Assembly (NCBI GenBank): GCA_937949945.1
Contig: CALFEQ010000178.1
Span: 73,972 to 137,971, forward strand
Source: an uncultured Myxococcales bacterium
GTDB taxonomy: Bacteria; Myxococcota_A; Polyangia; Polyangiales; Polyangiaceae
DNA length: 64,000 nucleotides
Direction of reading: 5' to 3'
Shown here: one piece after another, positions 8,964 to 16,826 of the stretch
How positions within the stretch are numbered: position 1 is the first letter of the stretch
Layout: each line of letters begins with the position of its first letter
The notes under the pieces: model-generated
Told to the model about the DNA's origin: nothing
Seen by the model: only the letters and a program-made list of their open reading frames with translations
Databases searched by the model: none
Translations under genes and position numbers: made by a program

Positions 8964-10697
8964 TCACGCGCGTCGAGAGTCCAACCCCAGAATCATCCTT
9001 CCGTCTTCCCGCTCTTCGCGTGCGATCGACCGTCGTGCGGCCGGCTTGATGCCGACGAGGAGCACCGCCGCGACGCACGCGAGCAAGAAGACCCACGACT
9101 GGAAGTAGCAGCGCGAGTCGTACGTCTCGGACACGCGCGTCCACGTGACGAAGAGCGCGCTCAACGCGGAAGTGCCGAGCGCGACGATCTCGAACGTCGC
9201 GCCGATTTGCGCGAGCAGCGGCAAGAGCAGGAACGCCGAGTAGTAGTAGTTGCTGAGCTCGGTGCACCCCATGACGAGCGGCAGGCCGAGCGGCAGGAGC
9301 ATCCAGAGCGGGAGGCGCCGGCGCGCCGCCCAGACGACGAGGACGAGGCAGGCCGCGGCGGCGACGGCGAGGGCCGGCGCGCGGCGTGCGAGCCTCTCGT
9401 GGCGGAGCCGCTTCCAGCGCGCGAACTCGTCGCGAGCTCCGCGCTCGCGCGTGACGTCGACGCGCTCGGCCCAGTCGAACGCGGCGATCGTCCGGACGCC
9501 CATCAGATTCGTCGTGGGCGAGGACTCGTGCACGGCGATGCGGTGGGCGAACTCCGGCCACGCCTTCGCGCCGAAGGCGGCGATGCTCGCGCCACCGACG
9601 AGCGCCACGGCGACCGCGGCTCCGGCGACGAACCTCGCGAACGGACGGAGCACCCGCGACGGGACGGGGCGCGCGCTTCGTCGCGCGACGACGAAGCGCG
9701 TAGTGGCGGCGGCGAGGACGGGCACGAAGAAGAGCGCGGGGAAGAGCCGGATCGCCGCCGAGTACGCGAGCGCGGCGCCGGCGAGGGCGTAGTACCTCTT
9801 CTTCGCGAGACAAGCGGCGAGCACGAGGAGGAACACCCAGTCCTGTCGCAAGAGCGCGCCGAACGTGAACGTGCGGTCGAACGGCCACTGCGTGCCCCAG
9901 AAGACGACGGCGATGCACGCCACGCGAGGCCCGAACGCCCACGCGATCGCGGCGAACAGCGCGGCGAGGAGCACGAAATCGATCGCCGCGAGGCAGCGGA
10001 AGGACGTGTCGCCCACCGGCGCGATGGAGGCGACGGCGCGCCCGAGGAGCAGCCAGGCCGGGGACGCGTTGAAGCCGTGGTCGCGCTGGATGTCCGCCCA
10101 CCACTGCGGATCGCACGTGTCACGCAGCCACGCGACGTCCCGCTTGAACGACTCCCACTGTTCGGGGGTGAAGCGCGCCTTGATGGCGTCGGCATTCTCG
10201 AGCGCGACCCTCGCCGGCACGATGGTGTCCGTCGCGAGGTCGCGGAACGAGCGCGACTCGACCTCCTTGCGCATCGCCGGCGAGGTCTCGGCCTGCGCGA
10301 CGGCGGTCGCGGCGTAGATGCCGTCGTAGCGGAGCGCGCTCTGGTACTTCGCGCCGAGGTAGTAGTGGAACAGCTCCCAGCGGTGATAGCCGCGGACGTA
10401 GCCGACGTCGCCGAATCGCAGGTAGCCGGCGACGCCGAGCACGGCGAGGCCTGCCCATACCCCGAGCTCGGAGCGCGGCGCGAGCGGTCGCTTCGTCGCG
10501 CGGCGGAAGGCGCAGTAGACGGCCCAGCCGACGCCGACGAGCGCGACGACCGCCCTGAGCGCGGCGACCACGTCGTCCGGCAGGCGCGGGTCGCCGCCGT
10601 CGGCGAAGCGGAGCGGGTAGAGCACGAACGTGTAGAGGCAGACGAGCGAGACGGCCACGAGCGGCGCGACGACGAGAGCGAGGCGGCGCGGGTGCAT
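8964..10697 (-). CDS. polytopic membrane protein, GT-C-like (function unknown)
   Basis: A 577-residue integral membrane protein with roughly ten hydrophobic helices, the first at residues 7-28. There is a long extracytoplasmic loop (about residues 100-220) rich in Tyr, Trp and charged residues (GYHRWELFHYYLGAKYQSAL). The topology (short N-terminal helix, large first loop, many helices) resembles GT-C glycosyltransferases of the GT39/GT87/DUF2029 type, but I see no diagnostic catalytic DD/DE pair, so the function is left open. It lies upstream of the GT4 and debranching genes on the same strand, 168 bp away, and divergent from the FHA activator gene. The ATG at 10697 opens directly into the first helix. 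Confidence 0.7.
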   Translation of the reverse strand: MHPRRLALVVAPLVAVSLVCLYTFVLYPLRFADGGDPRLPDDVVAALRAVVALVGVGWAVYCAFRRATKRPLAPRSELGVWAGLAVLGVAGYLRFGDVGYVRGYHRWELFHYYLGAKYQSALRYDGIYAATAVAQAETSPAMRKEVESRSFRDLATDTIVPARVALENADAIKARFTPEQWESFKRDVAWLRDTCDPQWWADIQRDHGFNASPAWLLLGRAVASIAPVGDTSFRCLAAIDFVLLAALFAAIAWAFGPRVACIAVVFWGTQWPFDRTFTFGALLRQDWVFLLVLAACLAKKRYYALAGAALAYSAAIRLFPALFFVPVLAAATTRFVVARRSARPVPSRVLRPFARFVAGAAVAVALVGGASIAAFGAKAWPEFAHRIAVHESSPTTNLMGVRTIAAFDWAERVDVTRERGARDEFARWKRLRHERLARRAPALAVAAAACLVLVVWAARRRLPLWMLLPLGLPLVMGCTELSNYYYSAFLLLPLLAQIGATFEIVALGTSALSALFVTWTRVSETYDSRCYFQSWVFLLACVAAVLLVGIKPAARRSIAREEREDGRMILGLDSRRA

Positions 10698-10853
10698 GCG
10701 AGGACCGAGAGCAACGCCGGTGCCGCGGGCGTGCGCGCCCGCGTGCGCCGCCGTTCGGCCGTCGGGAGCGCGGTTTTCCGCGGACGGCTGGACCGACGAC
10801 GCGCATCACGAACGCGTCTCGTTCGACGTCTCGCGGGAGCGTCCGAGCCGGCG

Positions 10854-10876
10854 GTGATCTCCGGGCTCACCCCACG
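10854..10876. promoter_or_regulatory. left copy of 23-bp inverted repeat, predicted activator binding site
   Basis: This 23-bp segment is the exact reverse complement of 13964-13986. With the preceding base it contains the dyad GGTGA-N9-TCACC, as expected for a dimeric HTH protein. It lies 69 bp before the -24 element at 10945 and about 106 bp before the predicted transcription start, the normal place for a sigma-54 enhancer site. Binding by the FHA activator encoded just downstream is inferred. Confidence 0.55.
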
Positions 10877-10944
10877 GACGTCGGCGGGCCGCCGCGGAGG
10901 CCGAGAAACACGAGGCGTGGCCGCGCCCCAGCGCACGTTTGGGC

Positions 10945-10960
10945 TGGATCGATCGATGCT
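10945..10960 (+). promoter_or_regulatory. sigma-54-like -24/-12 promoter of the FHA activator gene
   Basis: TGGATCGATCGATGCT keeps the invariant GG-N10-GC of sigma-54 promoters plus the flanking T and the TGCT of the -12 box; the -24 box departs from TGGCAC at two positions. It would start transcription near 10971, 27 bases before the ATG at 10998. A poorer GG-N10-GC match lies at 10918-10935. GG-N10-GC alone is common in GC-rich DNA, so the support comes from the spacing to the inverted repeat. Confidence 0.4.
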
Positions 10961-10997
10961 TCACGTGCAGGGTCGAGAGAGGAGACCGCAAGAGGTC

Positions 10998-12347
10998 ATG
11001 GCCATCGAACCGACCGCGACGAAGAGCCGACACCGGCCGCCGCCGCTCCGGCCCGAAGGAGCCTCGTGGCAGCTGCGCGTGATCGGCGGACCCGACGCCG
11101 GGATGACCGCGCTGCTCGACGGATCGCGCCCGCCGCGCGTCCTCGTCGGGACGAGCCCGGCGTGCGAGGTAAAGCTGAACGATCCGCTCGTCTCTCGACG
11201 CCATCTGGCGCTCGAGCTCGGGGGGCCGCTGCTCCGCGTCCAGGATCAAGGATCGACGAACGGGACGTTCTTGGGCAGCACGCAGATCGTCGAGGCGCTC
11301 CTTCGCGGCGGCGAGACGCTCGTGCTCGGCGACACGACGGTGCGCTTCGAGCTCGCGCCCCAGGCGTCGAGCGAGCCCGGCTCGCGATCGATCCGCTTCG
11401 GCCGCGTGCTCGGAGCGAGCGAGGAGATGCGCCGGCTCTACCCCCGCGTCGCGACGCTCGCGCAGAGCTCGGTCCCGATCATCATCGAAGGCGAGACCGG
11501 CACCGGCAAGGAGGTGCTGGCGGAGTCCATCCACGAGGCGAGCCCGCGCGCGCGTGGTCCGTTCGTCGTGTTCGACTGCTCGAGCGTGTCGCCGTCGCTC
11601 GTCGAGTCGGAGCTCTTCGGACACGAGAAGGGCGCGTTCACGGGCGCCGTCGCCACGCGCCGCGGCGTCTTCGAGGAGGCGCACGGCGGGACGTTGCTGA
11701 TCGACGAGATCGGCGAGCTCCGGCTCGACCTGCAGATGAAGCTCCTACGCGTGCTCGAGCGCGGCGAGGTGAAGCGCGTGGGCGGCTCGCGTTGGATCCG
11801 CGTCGACGTCCGGGTGATCGCGGCGACGCGTCGCGATCTCGACACCGAGGTCGAGCTGGGCCGCTTCCGCGACGACCTCTTCTACCGCCTCGCGGTGGGC
11901 CGCATCGAGCTGCCTCCGCTCCGGCGCAGGACCGGAGACATCCCGCTCTTGGTCGATCATTTCTGGCAGATGTACGGCGGAAACCCGGACGCGCTGCCGC
12001 CGGATCTCATCGAGCGCTACGAGGCCTACTCGTGGCCCGGCAACGTCCGCGAGCTCGCGAACGCGGTCGCCCGGCAGCTCGCGCTCGGCGAAAGCGACCT
12101 CGGTCGGCCGGAGCCGGATCCGCGGGCCTCCTCGGCGCAGTTCCCGTCCTTCGACGAGGTGCTCGACGAGGTCTACGACTTGCCGTTCCCGCGCGCGAGA
12201 GCGCGCGTCATCTCCGAGTTCGAGCGCCGCTACGTCACGCGGCTCGTCGCGGTGCACGGGACCGTCGCCCGCGCCGCGGCCGCCTCCGGCCTCGCGCGCC
12301 GCTACTTCCAGGAGCTCCGCGCGCGGCACGCGAACAAGTCGACGTGA
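10998..12347 (+). CDS. FHA-domain sigma-54-dependent transcriptional activator
   Basis: A 449-residue enhancer-binding protein typical of myxobacteria. An N-terminal FHA domain (about 25-125; VSRRH and STNGTF motifs) replaces the usual receiver domain. The central AAA+ domain has Walker A GETGTGKE (from 165), the sigma-54 contact loop GAFTGA (212-217), Walker B LLIDEIGEL and the arginine-rich FRDDLFYRL motif. The C-terminus is a Fis-type helix-turn-helix (GTVARAAAASGLARRYFQEL). FHA domains bind phosphothreonine, so activity is probably controlled by a Ser/Thr kinase. One is encoded next, overlapping by 4 bases. Start 10998 is preferred over the in-frame ATG at 10956, because the latter lies inside the sigma-54-like promoter. 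Confidence 0.88.
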   Translation: MAIEPTATKSRHRPPPLRPEGASWQLRVIGGPDAGMTALLDGSRPPRVLVGTSPACEVKLNDPLVSRRHLALELGGPLLRVQDQGSTNGTFLGSTQIVEALLRGGETLVLGDTTVRFELAPQASSEPGSRSIRFGRVLGASEEMRRLYPRVATLAQSSVPIIIEGETGTGKEVLAESIHEASPRARGPFVVFDCSSVSPSLVESELFGHEKGAFTGAVATRRGVFEEAHGGTLLIDEIGELRLDLQMKLLRVLERGEVKRVGGSRWIRVDVRVIAATRRDLDTEVELGRFRDDLFYRLAVGRIELPPLRRRTGDIPLLVDHFWQMYGGNPDALPPDLIERYEAYSWPGNVRELANAVARQLALGESDLGRPEPDPRASSAQFPSFDEVLDEVYDLPFPRARARVISEFERRYVTRLVAVHGTVARAAAASGLARRYFQELRARHANKST

Positions 12348-13963
12348 GCGGATCGACCGCGACGCCTGCTACCCTGAGCTTCGTGAGCGGAGCGATCGAC
12401 CTGCCGGAGCCCGGGACGACGCTCGGTCGGTACGTCCTCGACGAGCGTGTCGCGACGGGCGGCATGGGCGTGGTGTACCGCGGTCGAATTCGCGGCGCGC
12501 ACGGCTTCGAGCGGAAGGTCGCGCTGAAGACCATCCATCCCTCGCTCATCGAGAGCGAGGCGCACCGCGCGCGCTTCCTCGACGAGGCTCGGATCATCTC
12601 GACGATCCACCACGACAACATCGTCCAGGTCCTCGACGTCGTCGACGAAGGAGGGCTGCTCTTTCTCGTGCTCGAGTGGATCGACGGGCCGAGCGTCCGC
12701 CGCCTCCTGAACCACGCCGAGGCGACGAAGACGCGCGTGCCGTTGCCCGTGGTCGTGCGCATCGTCCTCGACGTCCTCGACGGCCTGCAGTACGCGCACG
12801 AGCTCACCGACGAGGCGGGCAAGCCTCGCATGCTCGTCCATCGCGACGTCTCGCCCGAGAACATCATCGTCAACGAGCTCGGAAAATCGAAGCTGATCGA
12901 CTTCGGCATCGCGAAGGCCCAGGGCCGCCTGGGGACGGACACGGCCACGGGGCAGGTCTTCGGCAAGGCCGCGTTCATGGCGCCCGAGCAGGCGCGGTCG
13001 CTCCCGGTCGATCGTCGCGCGGACATCTGGGCCGTCGGCGCCGTGCTGCGGCTGCTCGCGACCGGTACGCTCGCGTACGACGCGCCCTCCCAGATGCAGC
13101 GCATGTACATGCTCGCGCTGGGGCAGGATCCCGATCCGCTGCCCGAAGACGCGCCGGCGTGGCTCGCCGGGATCCTCGCGCGCGCGATGGCCGTCGACCC
13201 GAACGAGCGCTTCGCCACGTGCGCGGATTTCGCCGCCGCGCTCCACGAGGCGAGGGTGGAGATCGAGAGCCACGCCGGCGTCGCCGCGTACGTCCGTGCG
13301 TTCGGGAGGCCCTCGATGCCGCCGCCGGACTCGCAGGTGGCGCCGACGGAGGTCGTCGCACGGACGTCGATCCCGCCGTCCGACGAGCTCGACACGACCG
13401 CCGAGGAGCTCCTCACGACGACCGAGTCGACGCTGCCGGGGGCGAACGCGGCGCCGACGCTGCCCGGCGCCATCGAGCCGACGCTGCCGAGCGCGACGCT
13501 GGAGCCCGACGGCGTGACGACGGAGATCACGAGCGTGCTTCCGGCACCGGCTCGGACATCCGAGGTGCCGCGACGGGTGGGCGCGCGTCCGCAGGACGGA
13601 TCGTCGCGCGCGAAGCGGATCGGCCTCGGCGTGTTCGGCGTCGCGGTCGTCGCGCTCGTGCTCCTCCTCGCGCACGCGGCCGTGAGCGACGATGCCCCGA
13701 CCGCCGGCAACGCCGGGGGCGCGAGCGAGCGGGCGTCTTCGGCTCCGGCGAGCGCGTTCCTTCCGGTGACGGAGCCGGCGCCTACGGCGGAGCCGGCCAC
13801 CGCTTCGGCGTCGTCCGAGGAGACGTTGGAGCTCGATCCGGATCCGGTCGCCTCGAGCGAGCCCGTGCGGACCACGACGCCGCGCCCCCCGACCTCGCGC
13901 CCGCCGACGGATCGGCGCTCGATCCCGAGAGCGGCGCCGTCCTTCAACGACTACGGCTTCTGA
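12344..13963 (+). CDS. transmembrane Ser/Thr protein kinase
   Basis: A 539-residue PknB-type kinase. The glycine loop is VATGGMGVVYRG, the ATP-binding Lys is in VALKTIHP (Lys62), the catalytic loop is HRDVSPEN (from His166), DFG starts at 186, and MAPEQA closes the activation segment, so it should be active. A low-complexity linker rich in Thr, Pro and Glu (about 325-420) precedes one membrane helix (about 426-447) and a Ser/Pro/Thr-rich extracytoplasmic tail of about 90 residues without a recognisable sensor domain. The GTG at 12344 overlaps the TGA of the FHA activator gene (GTGA), so translation is coupled; GTG 12383 is an alternative. The natural reading is that this kinase, or its target, feeds phosphothreonine to the FHA activator. 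Confidence 0.88.
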   Translation: MSGSTATPATLSFVSGAIDLPEPGTTLGRYVLDERVATGGMGVVYRGRIRGAHGFERKVALKTIHPSLIESEAHRARFLDEARIISTIHHDNIVQVLDVVDEGGLLFLVLEWIDGPSVRRLLNHAEATKTRVPLPVVVRIVLDVLDGLQYAHELTDEAGKPRMLVHRDVSPENIIVNELGKSKLIDFGIAKAQGRLGTDTATGQVFGKAAFMAPEQARSLPVDRRADIWAVGAVLRLLATGTLAYDAPSQMQRMYMLALGQDPDPLPEDAPAWLAGILARAMAVDPNERFATCADFAAALHEARVEIESHAGVAAYVRAFGRPSMPPPDSQVAPTEVVARTSIPPSDELDTTAEELLTTTESTLPGANAAPTLPGAIEPTLPSATLEPDGVTTEITSVLPAPARTSEVPRRVGARPQDGSSRAKRIGLGVFGVAVVALVLLLAHAAVSDDAPTAGNAGGASERASSAPASAFLPVTEPAPTAEPATASASSEETLELDPDPVASSEPVRTTTPRPPTSRPPTDRRSIPRAAPSFNDYGF

Positions 13964-13986
13964 CGTGGGGTGAGCCCGGAGATCAC
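13964..13986. promoter_or_regulatory. right copy of 23-bp inverted repeat, predicted activator binding site
   Basis: Exact reverse complement of 10854-10876. It begins immediately after the kinase stop codon and ends 61 bp before the -24 box at 14047, so its centre is near -98 relative to the predicted start of the lipoprotein transcript. Same spacing and dyad as the left copy (core GGTGA-N9-TCAC). Taken as the second enhancer site of the FHA activator. Confidence 0.55.
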
Positions 13987-14046
13987 GAGTGGTGCGGGCC
14001 GCTGATCGTCGGCCGCCCAAGTTGCGGAGATTCTGGAATTTTCGAC

Positions 14047-14062
14047 TGGCGCGGTCACTGCA
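14047..14062 (+). promoter_or_regulatory. sigma-54-like promoter of the lipoprotein gene
   Basis: TGGCGCGGTCACTGCA differs from the consensus TGGCACG-N4-TTGCA at only two positions and is the best sigma-54 match I found in the window. The -12 GC (14060-14061) lies 17 bases before the ATG at 14078, which gives a very short leader. Confidence 0.55.
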
Positions 14063-14077
14063 CTCCGAGCGGTCGTC

Positions 14078-14632
14078 ATGCTCGTCGCGGACCGTCTGCT
14101 CTCCACGCTGTGCCTCACCTCCACGCTGCTCGTCGCATGCGCGGCGCCGTACGACTCGGGCGCGCTCGTCGAGGCGCCGAGCGAGCCGTTCACCTTCGAA
14201 GAGCTTCACGGCGTTCGTGCCGAGCCCGTCGACGTCGTCGCGGAGGAGCACCTCTACGCGATCACGCCTCCAGGCCGGCCGACGCGGTACGTACGCACGC
14301 TCGTCGTCGCGTTCGGCGAGGAGGACCGCGTCGCCGATGGGCGGCGGAACGAGTTCCGTCTGCTCGTCTCGCGGACGTCGACGGCGGAGCCGCCCGATCC
14401 GATCGCGGCGGGGACCTACGACTCGGATCTGTGGCTCGAGGAGGAGACCGGCGAGCATGACGACTCGGGCGAGATCACTGTCGCGGCGCGCAAGGTGGCG
14501 GGCACGATCACGATCGTCCGGCGCACGGAGTCGAGCGTCGAGGGCACCTTCGAGGTGGCGGACGCGGACGGGGAGGTGGCGCTGCGGGGAAGCTTCGTCG
14601 CCCCGATCTGCACGACTCCCGAGGCTCGCTGA
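14078..14632 (+). CDS. hypothetical lipoprotein, predicted target of the FHA activator
   Basis: A 184-residue protein with a clear lipoprotein signal (hydrophobic 8-19, lipobox LVAC around residue 20). The mature part is beta-rich and acidic with two long strands (RYVRTLVVAFGEE; RKVAGTITIVRRTE), like a small jelly-roll or immunoglobulin-type domain. I recognise no family. It stands immediately behind the kinase gene but has its own sigma-54-like promoter and upstream inverted repeat, so its expression is predicted to depend on the FHA activator encoded two genes upstream. The ribosome site is weak, and with the predicted promoter the leader would be only about 5 bases. Confidence 0.75.
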   Translation: MLVADRLLSTLCLTSTLLVACAAPYDSGALVEAPSEPFTFEELHGVRAEPVDVVAEEHLYAITPPGRPTRYVRTLVVAFGEEDRVADGRRNEFRLLVSRTSTAEPPDPIAAGTYDSDLWLEEETGEHDDSGEITVAARKVAGTITIVRRTESSVEGTFEVADADGEVALRGSFVAPICTTPEAR

Positions 14633-14669
14633 AGGTGCGTTCGCCGGCCCGGCGGACGTGGACTCTCGG

Positions 14670-14675
14670 TACACT
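14670..14675 (+). promoter_or_regulatory. -10-like box for a leaderless transcript
   Basis: TACACT lies 8 bases before the GTG start at 14684, the spacing expected when transcription begins at the start codon itself. There is no ribosome site in front of the GTG, which agrees with a leaderless mRNA. Confidence 0.35.
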
Positions 14676-14683
14676 AGCGGCTC

Positions 14684-15679
14684 GTGATCCGTCGAAGGAC
14701 AGTCGGCGTCGGCCCCTGCCTCGCCCCGATCGTGCTCGCGGGATGCGGGCTCCTCACGGGGATCGACGAGTTGACCAAGGTCGACGACGTCGCGGACGCG
14801 GCGCCTCCTCCAGGGAACGGCGACGGGGTGGAGCAGGTACGTCCGAAGCGTTGCGACCCGAACAAGCCGTTCGAGCGGATCGTGCCGGTCGAGGAGCTCT
14901 GGAGCCCGGACCCGCACGAGGACGCCGACGCCCGTCTCACCGAGGACGAGCGGACGATCTATTTCCAGAGCACGAGGGGAACCAGCGACCCGATGATCCA
15001 TCGCGTCTGGGTGGCGACGCGGCCGGATCCGAGCGCGAAGTTCGGCGAGCCGACCCTCATCGAGCTCGCGCCGGGCGTGAACTACCGCGATCCGTCCGTC
15101 ACGCCCGACGGCCTCACGATCTTCGTGCAAGCGGGGGTCGAAGATTCGCGCATCCAGTTCGCGACGCGTCCCGATCCGGGCGCCCACTTCCTTCCGCCGC
15201 AGGACGTCCCGGGGCTCGATCTCGCGAACGAGGACGAGCGCGATCCGTTCCTCACCCGAGACGGCCGATTGCTCTACACGCGGATGGGACCGCGCGACGC
15301 GGTGCAGCCCGATCTCTACGTCGCGACGGGCAACGTCGTCGACGGCTTCCAATCCACGGGGCTCGCACGCATCAACTCGCCGACGGCGCTCGATCGCAAC
15401 CCCGTGCTCTCGGCGGACGGGCGGCGCATCTTCTTCTCGTCGGATCGCGACGCCGCGCCGGGCTCGCAGCGCATCTGGACGGCATACCGCGACGATCCCG
15501 CCGGCGTGTTCGGCGATCCCGTCCCCGTGACCGAGCTCGCGGTGCCCGACGGGGCCCACGACTACGACGCCCCGACGTGGGTGTCCGCCGACGGCTGCGT
15601 CCTCTACTTCGCGAGCAATCGCCACTCGAACGCGTGGGCGGGCCCCATCCACATCTATCGCGCGGAGCGCGGGCGGTGA
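14684..15679 (+). CDS. PD40/WD40-like beta-propeller lipoprotein
   Basis: A 331-residue exported protein with a lipobox (VLAGCG, Cys about 21). The mature part contains TolB/PD40-type propeller repeats of the form DARLTEDERTIYFQSTR, DPSVTPDGLTIFV, DPFLTRDGRLLYTR, NPVLSADGRRIFFSSDR and APTWVSADGCVLYFASNR: five blades with the SxDGxxIYF signature. Such propellers bind proteins or glycans in the envelope; the partner is unknown. It lies 51 bp behind the sigma-54-controlled lipoprotein gene and may have its own leaderless promoter. It ends one base before the convergent TPR/PEGA-like gene. Confidence 0.82.
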   Translation: MIRRRTVGVGPCLAPIVLAGCGLLTGIDELTKVDDVADAAPPPGNGDGVEQVRPKRCDPNKPFERIVPVEELWSPDPHEDADARLTEDERTIYFQSTRGTSDPMIHRVWVATRPDPSAKFGEPTLIELAPGVNYRDPSVTPDGLTIFVQAGVEDSRIQFATRPDPGAHFLPPQDVPGLDLANEDERDPFLTRDGRLLYTRMGPRDAVQPDLYVATGNVVDGFQSTGLARINSPTALDRNPVLSADGRRIFFSSDRDAAPGSQRIWTAYRDDPAGVFGDPVPVTELAVPDGAHDYDAPTWVSADGCVLYFASNRHSNAWAGPIHIYRAERGR

Positions 15680-15680
15680 T

Positions 15681-16715
15681 TCAGAAGCGGCCCTCGACGA
15701 CGCCCACGCCGATCCGCACCGGCGCGGAGCGCGCCGCGCTCGCGCTCGGTCCGGGCAGGAGCCACGTCACCGCGGCGGCGGCGAGGCCGATGCCGGCGGC
15801 GACGAAGGCGATGGTCGAGACCGTCGCCATGTCCTTCGCCGCGTCGACGTCCGCGTGAGCAGAGGGCGGACAGCGATTGTCGACACAGCCGTTCGCCTCT
15901 GCGTCCGCCTTCCGTCCGAGCGCGACGAAGCCCGCCGTCGTCCCGACGGCCGCGCCCACGACGGCCACGCCGAGGCCGGCGAACACCCAGGGCAGTCGGT
16001 CGTCGGAGCGTGCCGACGGAGCTGCCTCGCGGCGTGGCGCCGCCGGCGCATCGGGCGGCGTGCTCGCCGCCGGCGCATCGGGCGACGTGCTCGCCGCCGG
16101 CGTCGACGCGATCGCGGTCGTGAGGTCGAGCGTGACGGTCGCCTTCTCCGCCTCGGCGAGCTCCGCGACGGCGCTCACCTTCGCGCCGTCGACCGACGCT
16201 TCGATCGTGTGGCGGCCGGGGTTCAGACGTCGCGGCGCGACGAGGGCCTCCACGGGGACGATCGCGTCGTCGACGCGCACGATCACCGGCTGCCCCTCCG
16301 CGCCGACGATCGAGATGGTCAGCTCGGGGATCCGCGCCGTCGTCTGCGCGAGCAGCTCTGCGGCGTCCGCGCGGGCGCGCTTGAAGGCGACGGGCTCGTC
16401 GGCAGGGGCGGGGAGTCGAAGCGTCGCCGTCAGCGTGTCGTGCGCCTCGACGAGCTGTCCGAGCGCGAACTGGGCGCGCGCGACGGCGAGCTTCGTCGAA
16501 GGCGCGCCCACGAGCGCGTCGGCGCCGATGAAGCGCTTGAGCGCCGCCTCGGCGTCGCCCTTCGAGAGGAGAGCGTAGCCGTCGTCGAGCATCGCTCGTG
16601 CGGTCGCGCGATCGGCCGCCGTGGGCTCCGCGGCGGCCGGCGTCGTCTCGAAGAGCGCGAGCGCGGCGCCGAGCGCGATGACGGCCATGCGGTACGAGCG
16701 ACGCACGGGCCGCAT
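15681..16715 (-). CDS. TPR/PEGA-like membrane protein of myxobacterial type
   Basis: A 344-residue protein with a signal peptide (about 1-30, ending AAAEP), a TPR-like helical pair (residues 35-110), and a PEGA-like beta domain (LTISIVGAEGQPVIVRVDD; LNPGRHTIEASVDG). Then come a Pro/Ala-rich linker with a short tandem repeat and two hydrophobic helices flanking a Cys-containing loop (NGCVDNRCPPSAH). This architecture is common in myxobacteria and of unknown function, probably envelope-associated. The ATG at 16715 overlaps a TATCAT box; the GTG at 16706 lies exactly 7 bases behind that box and may be the real, leaderless start. A 6-bp hairpin (16721-16735) lies just upstream. Confidence 0.75.
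   Translation of the reverse strand: MRPVRRSYRMAVIALGAALALFETTPAAAEPTAADRATARAMLDDGYALLSKGDAEAALKRFIGADALVGAPSTKLAVARAQFALGQLVEAHDTLTATLRLPAPADEPVAFKRARADAAELLAQTTARIPELTISIVGAEGQPVIVRVDDAIVPVEALVAPRRLNPGRHTIEASVDGAKVSAVAELAEAEKATVTLDLTTAIASTPAASTSPDAPAASTPPDAPAAPRREAAPSARSDDRLPWVFAGLGVAVVGAAVGTTAGFVALGRKADAEANGCVDNRCPPSAHADVDAAKDMATVSTIAFVAAGIGLAAAAVTWLLPGPSASAARSAPVRIGVGVVEGRF
16041..16094 (-). repeat. 27-bp tandem repeat, two copies, inside the PEGA-like gene
   Basis: 16041-16067 and 16068-16094 differ at one base (16085). A further 8 bases start a third copy. The unit adds nine residues (AASTxPDAP) to the linker before the membrane helices, so copy number can change without a frameshift. 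Confidence 0.8.
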
Positions 16716-16826
16716 GATACGACGGGTCGCCCGTCACGTCCCAACGCGCCGGCCGCCGGGAGTGGACGGCGGCGCGGCGCGCGGGGCTCGACGCGGGCGC
16801 CGTGCGCGCGAGCGAGGGGGCTCGGC

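Noticed and set aside
9207..10997. A 597-codon upstream extension of the FHA activator frame
   Set aside because: The extension is Arg/Glu-rich antisense to the membrane-protein gene and the real domains begin only after 10998. A sigma-54-like promoter and inverted repeat lie within it.
10854..13986. The 23-bp inverted repeats as ends of a mobile element
   Set aside because: No transposase or other mobility gene lies between them, and the flanking bases (before 10854 and after 13986) show no target-site duplication. Their distance to sigma-54-like elements fits regulatory sites better.
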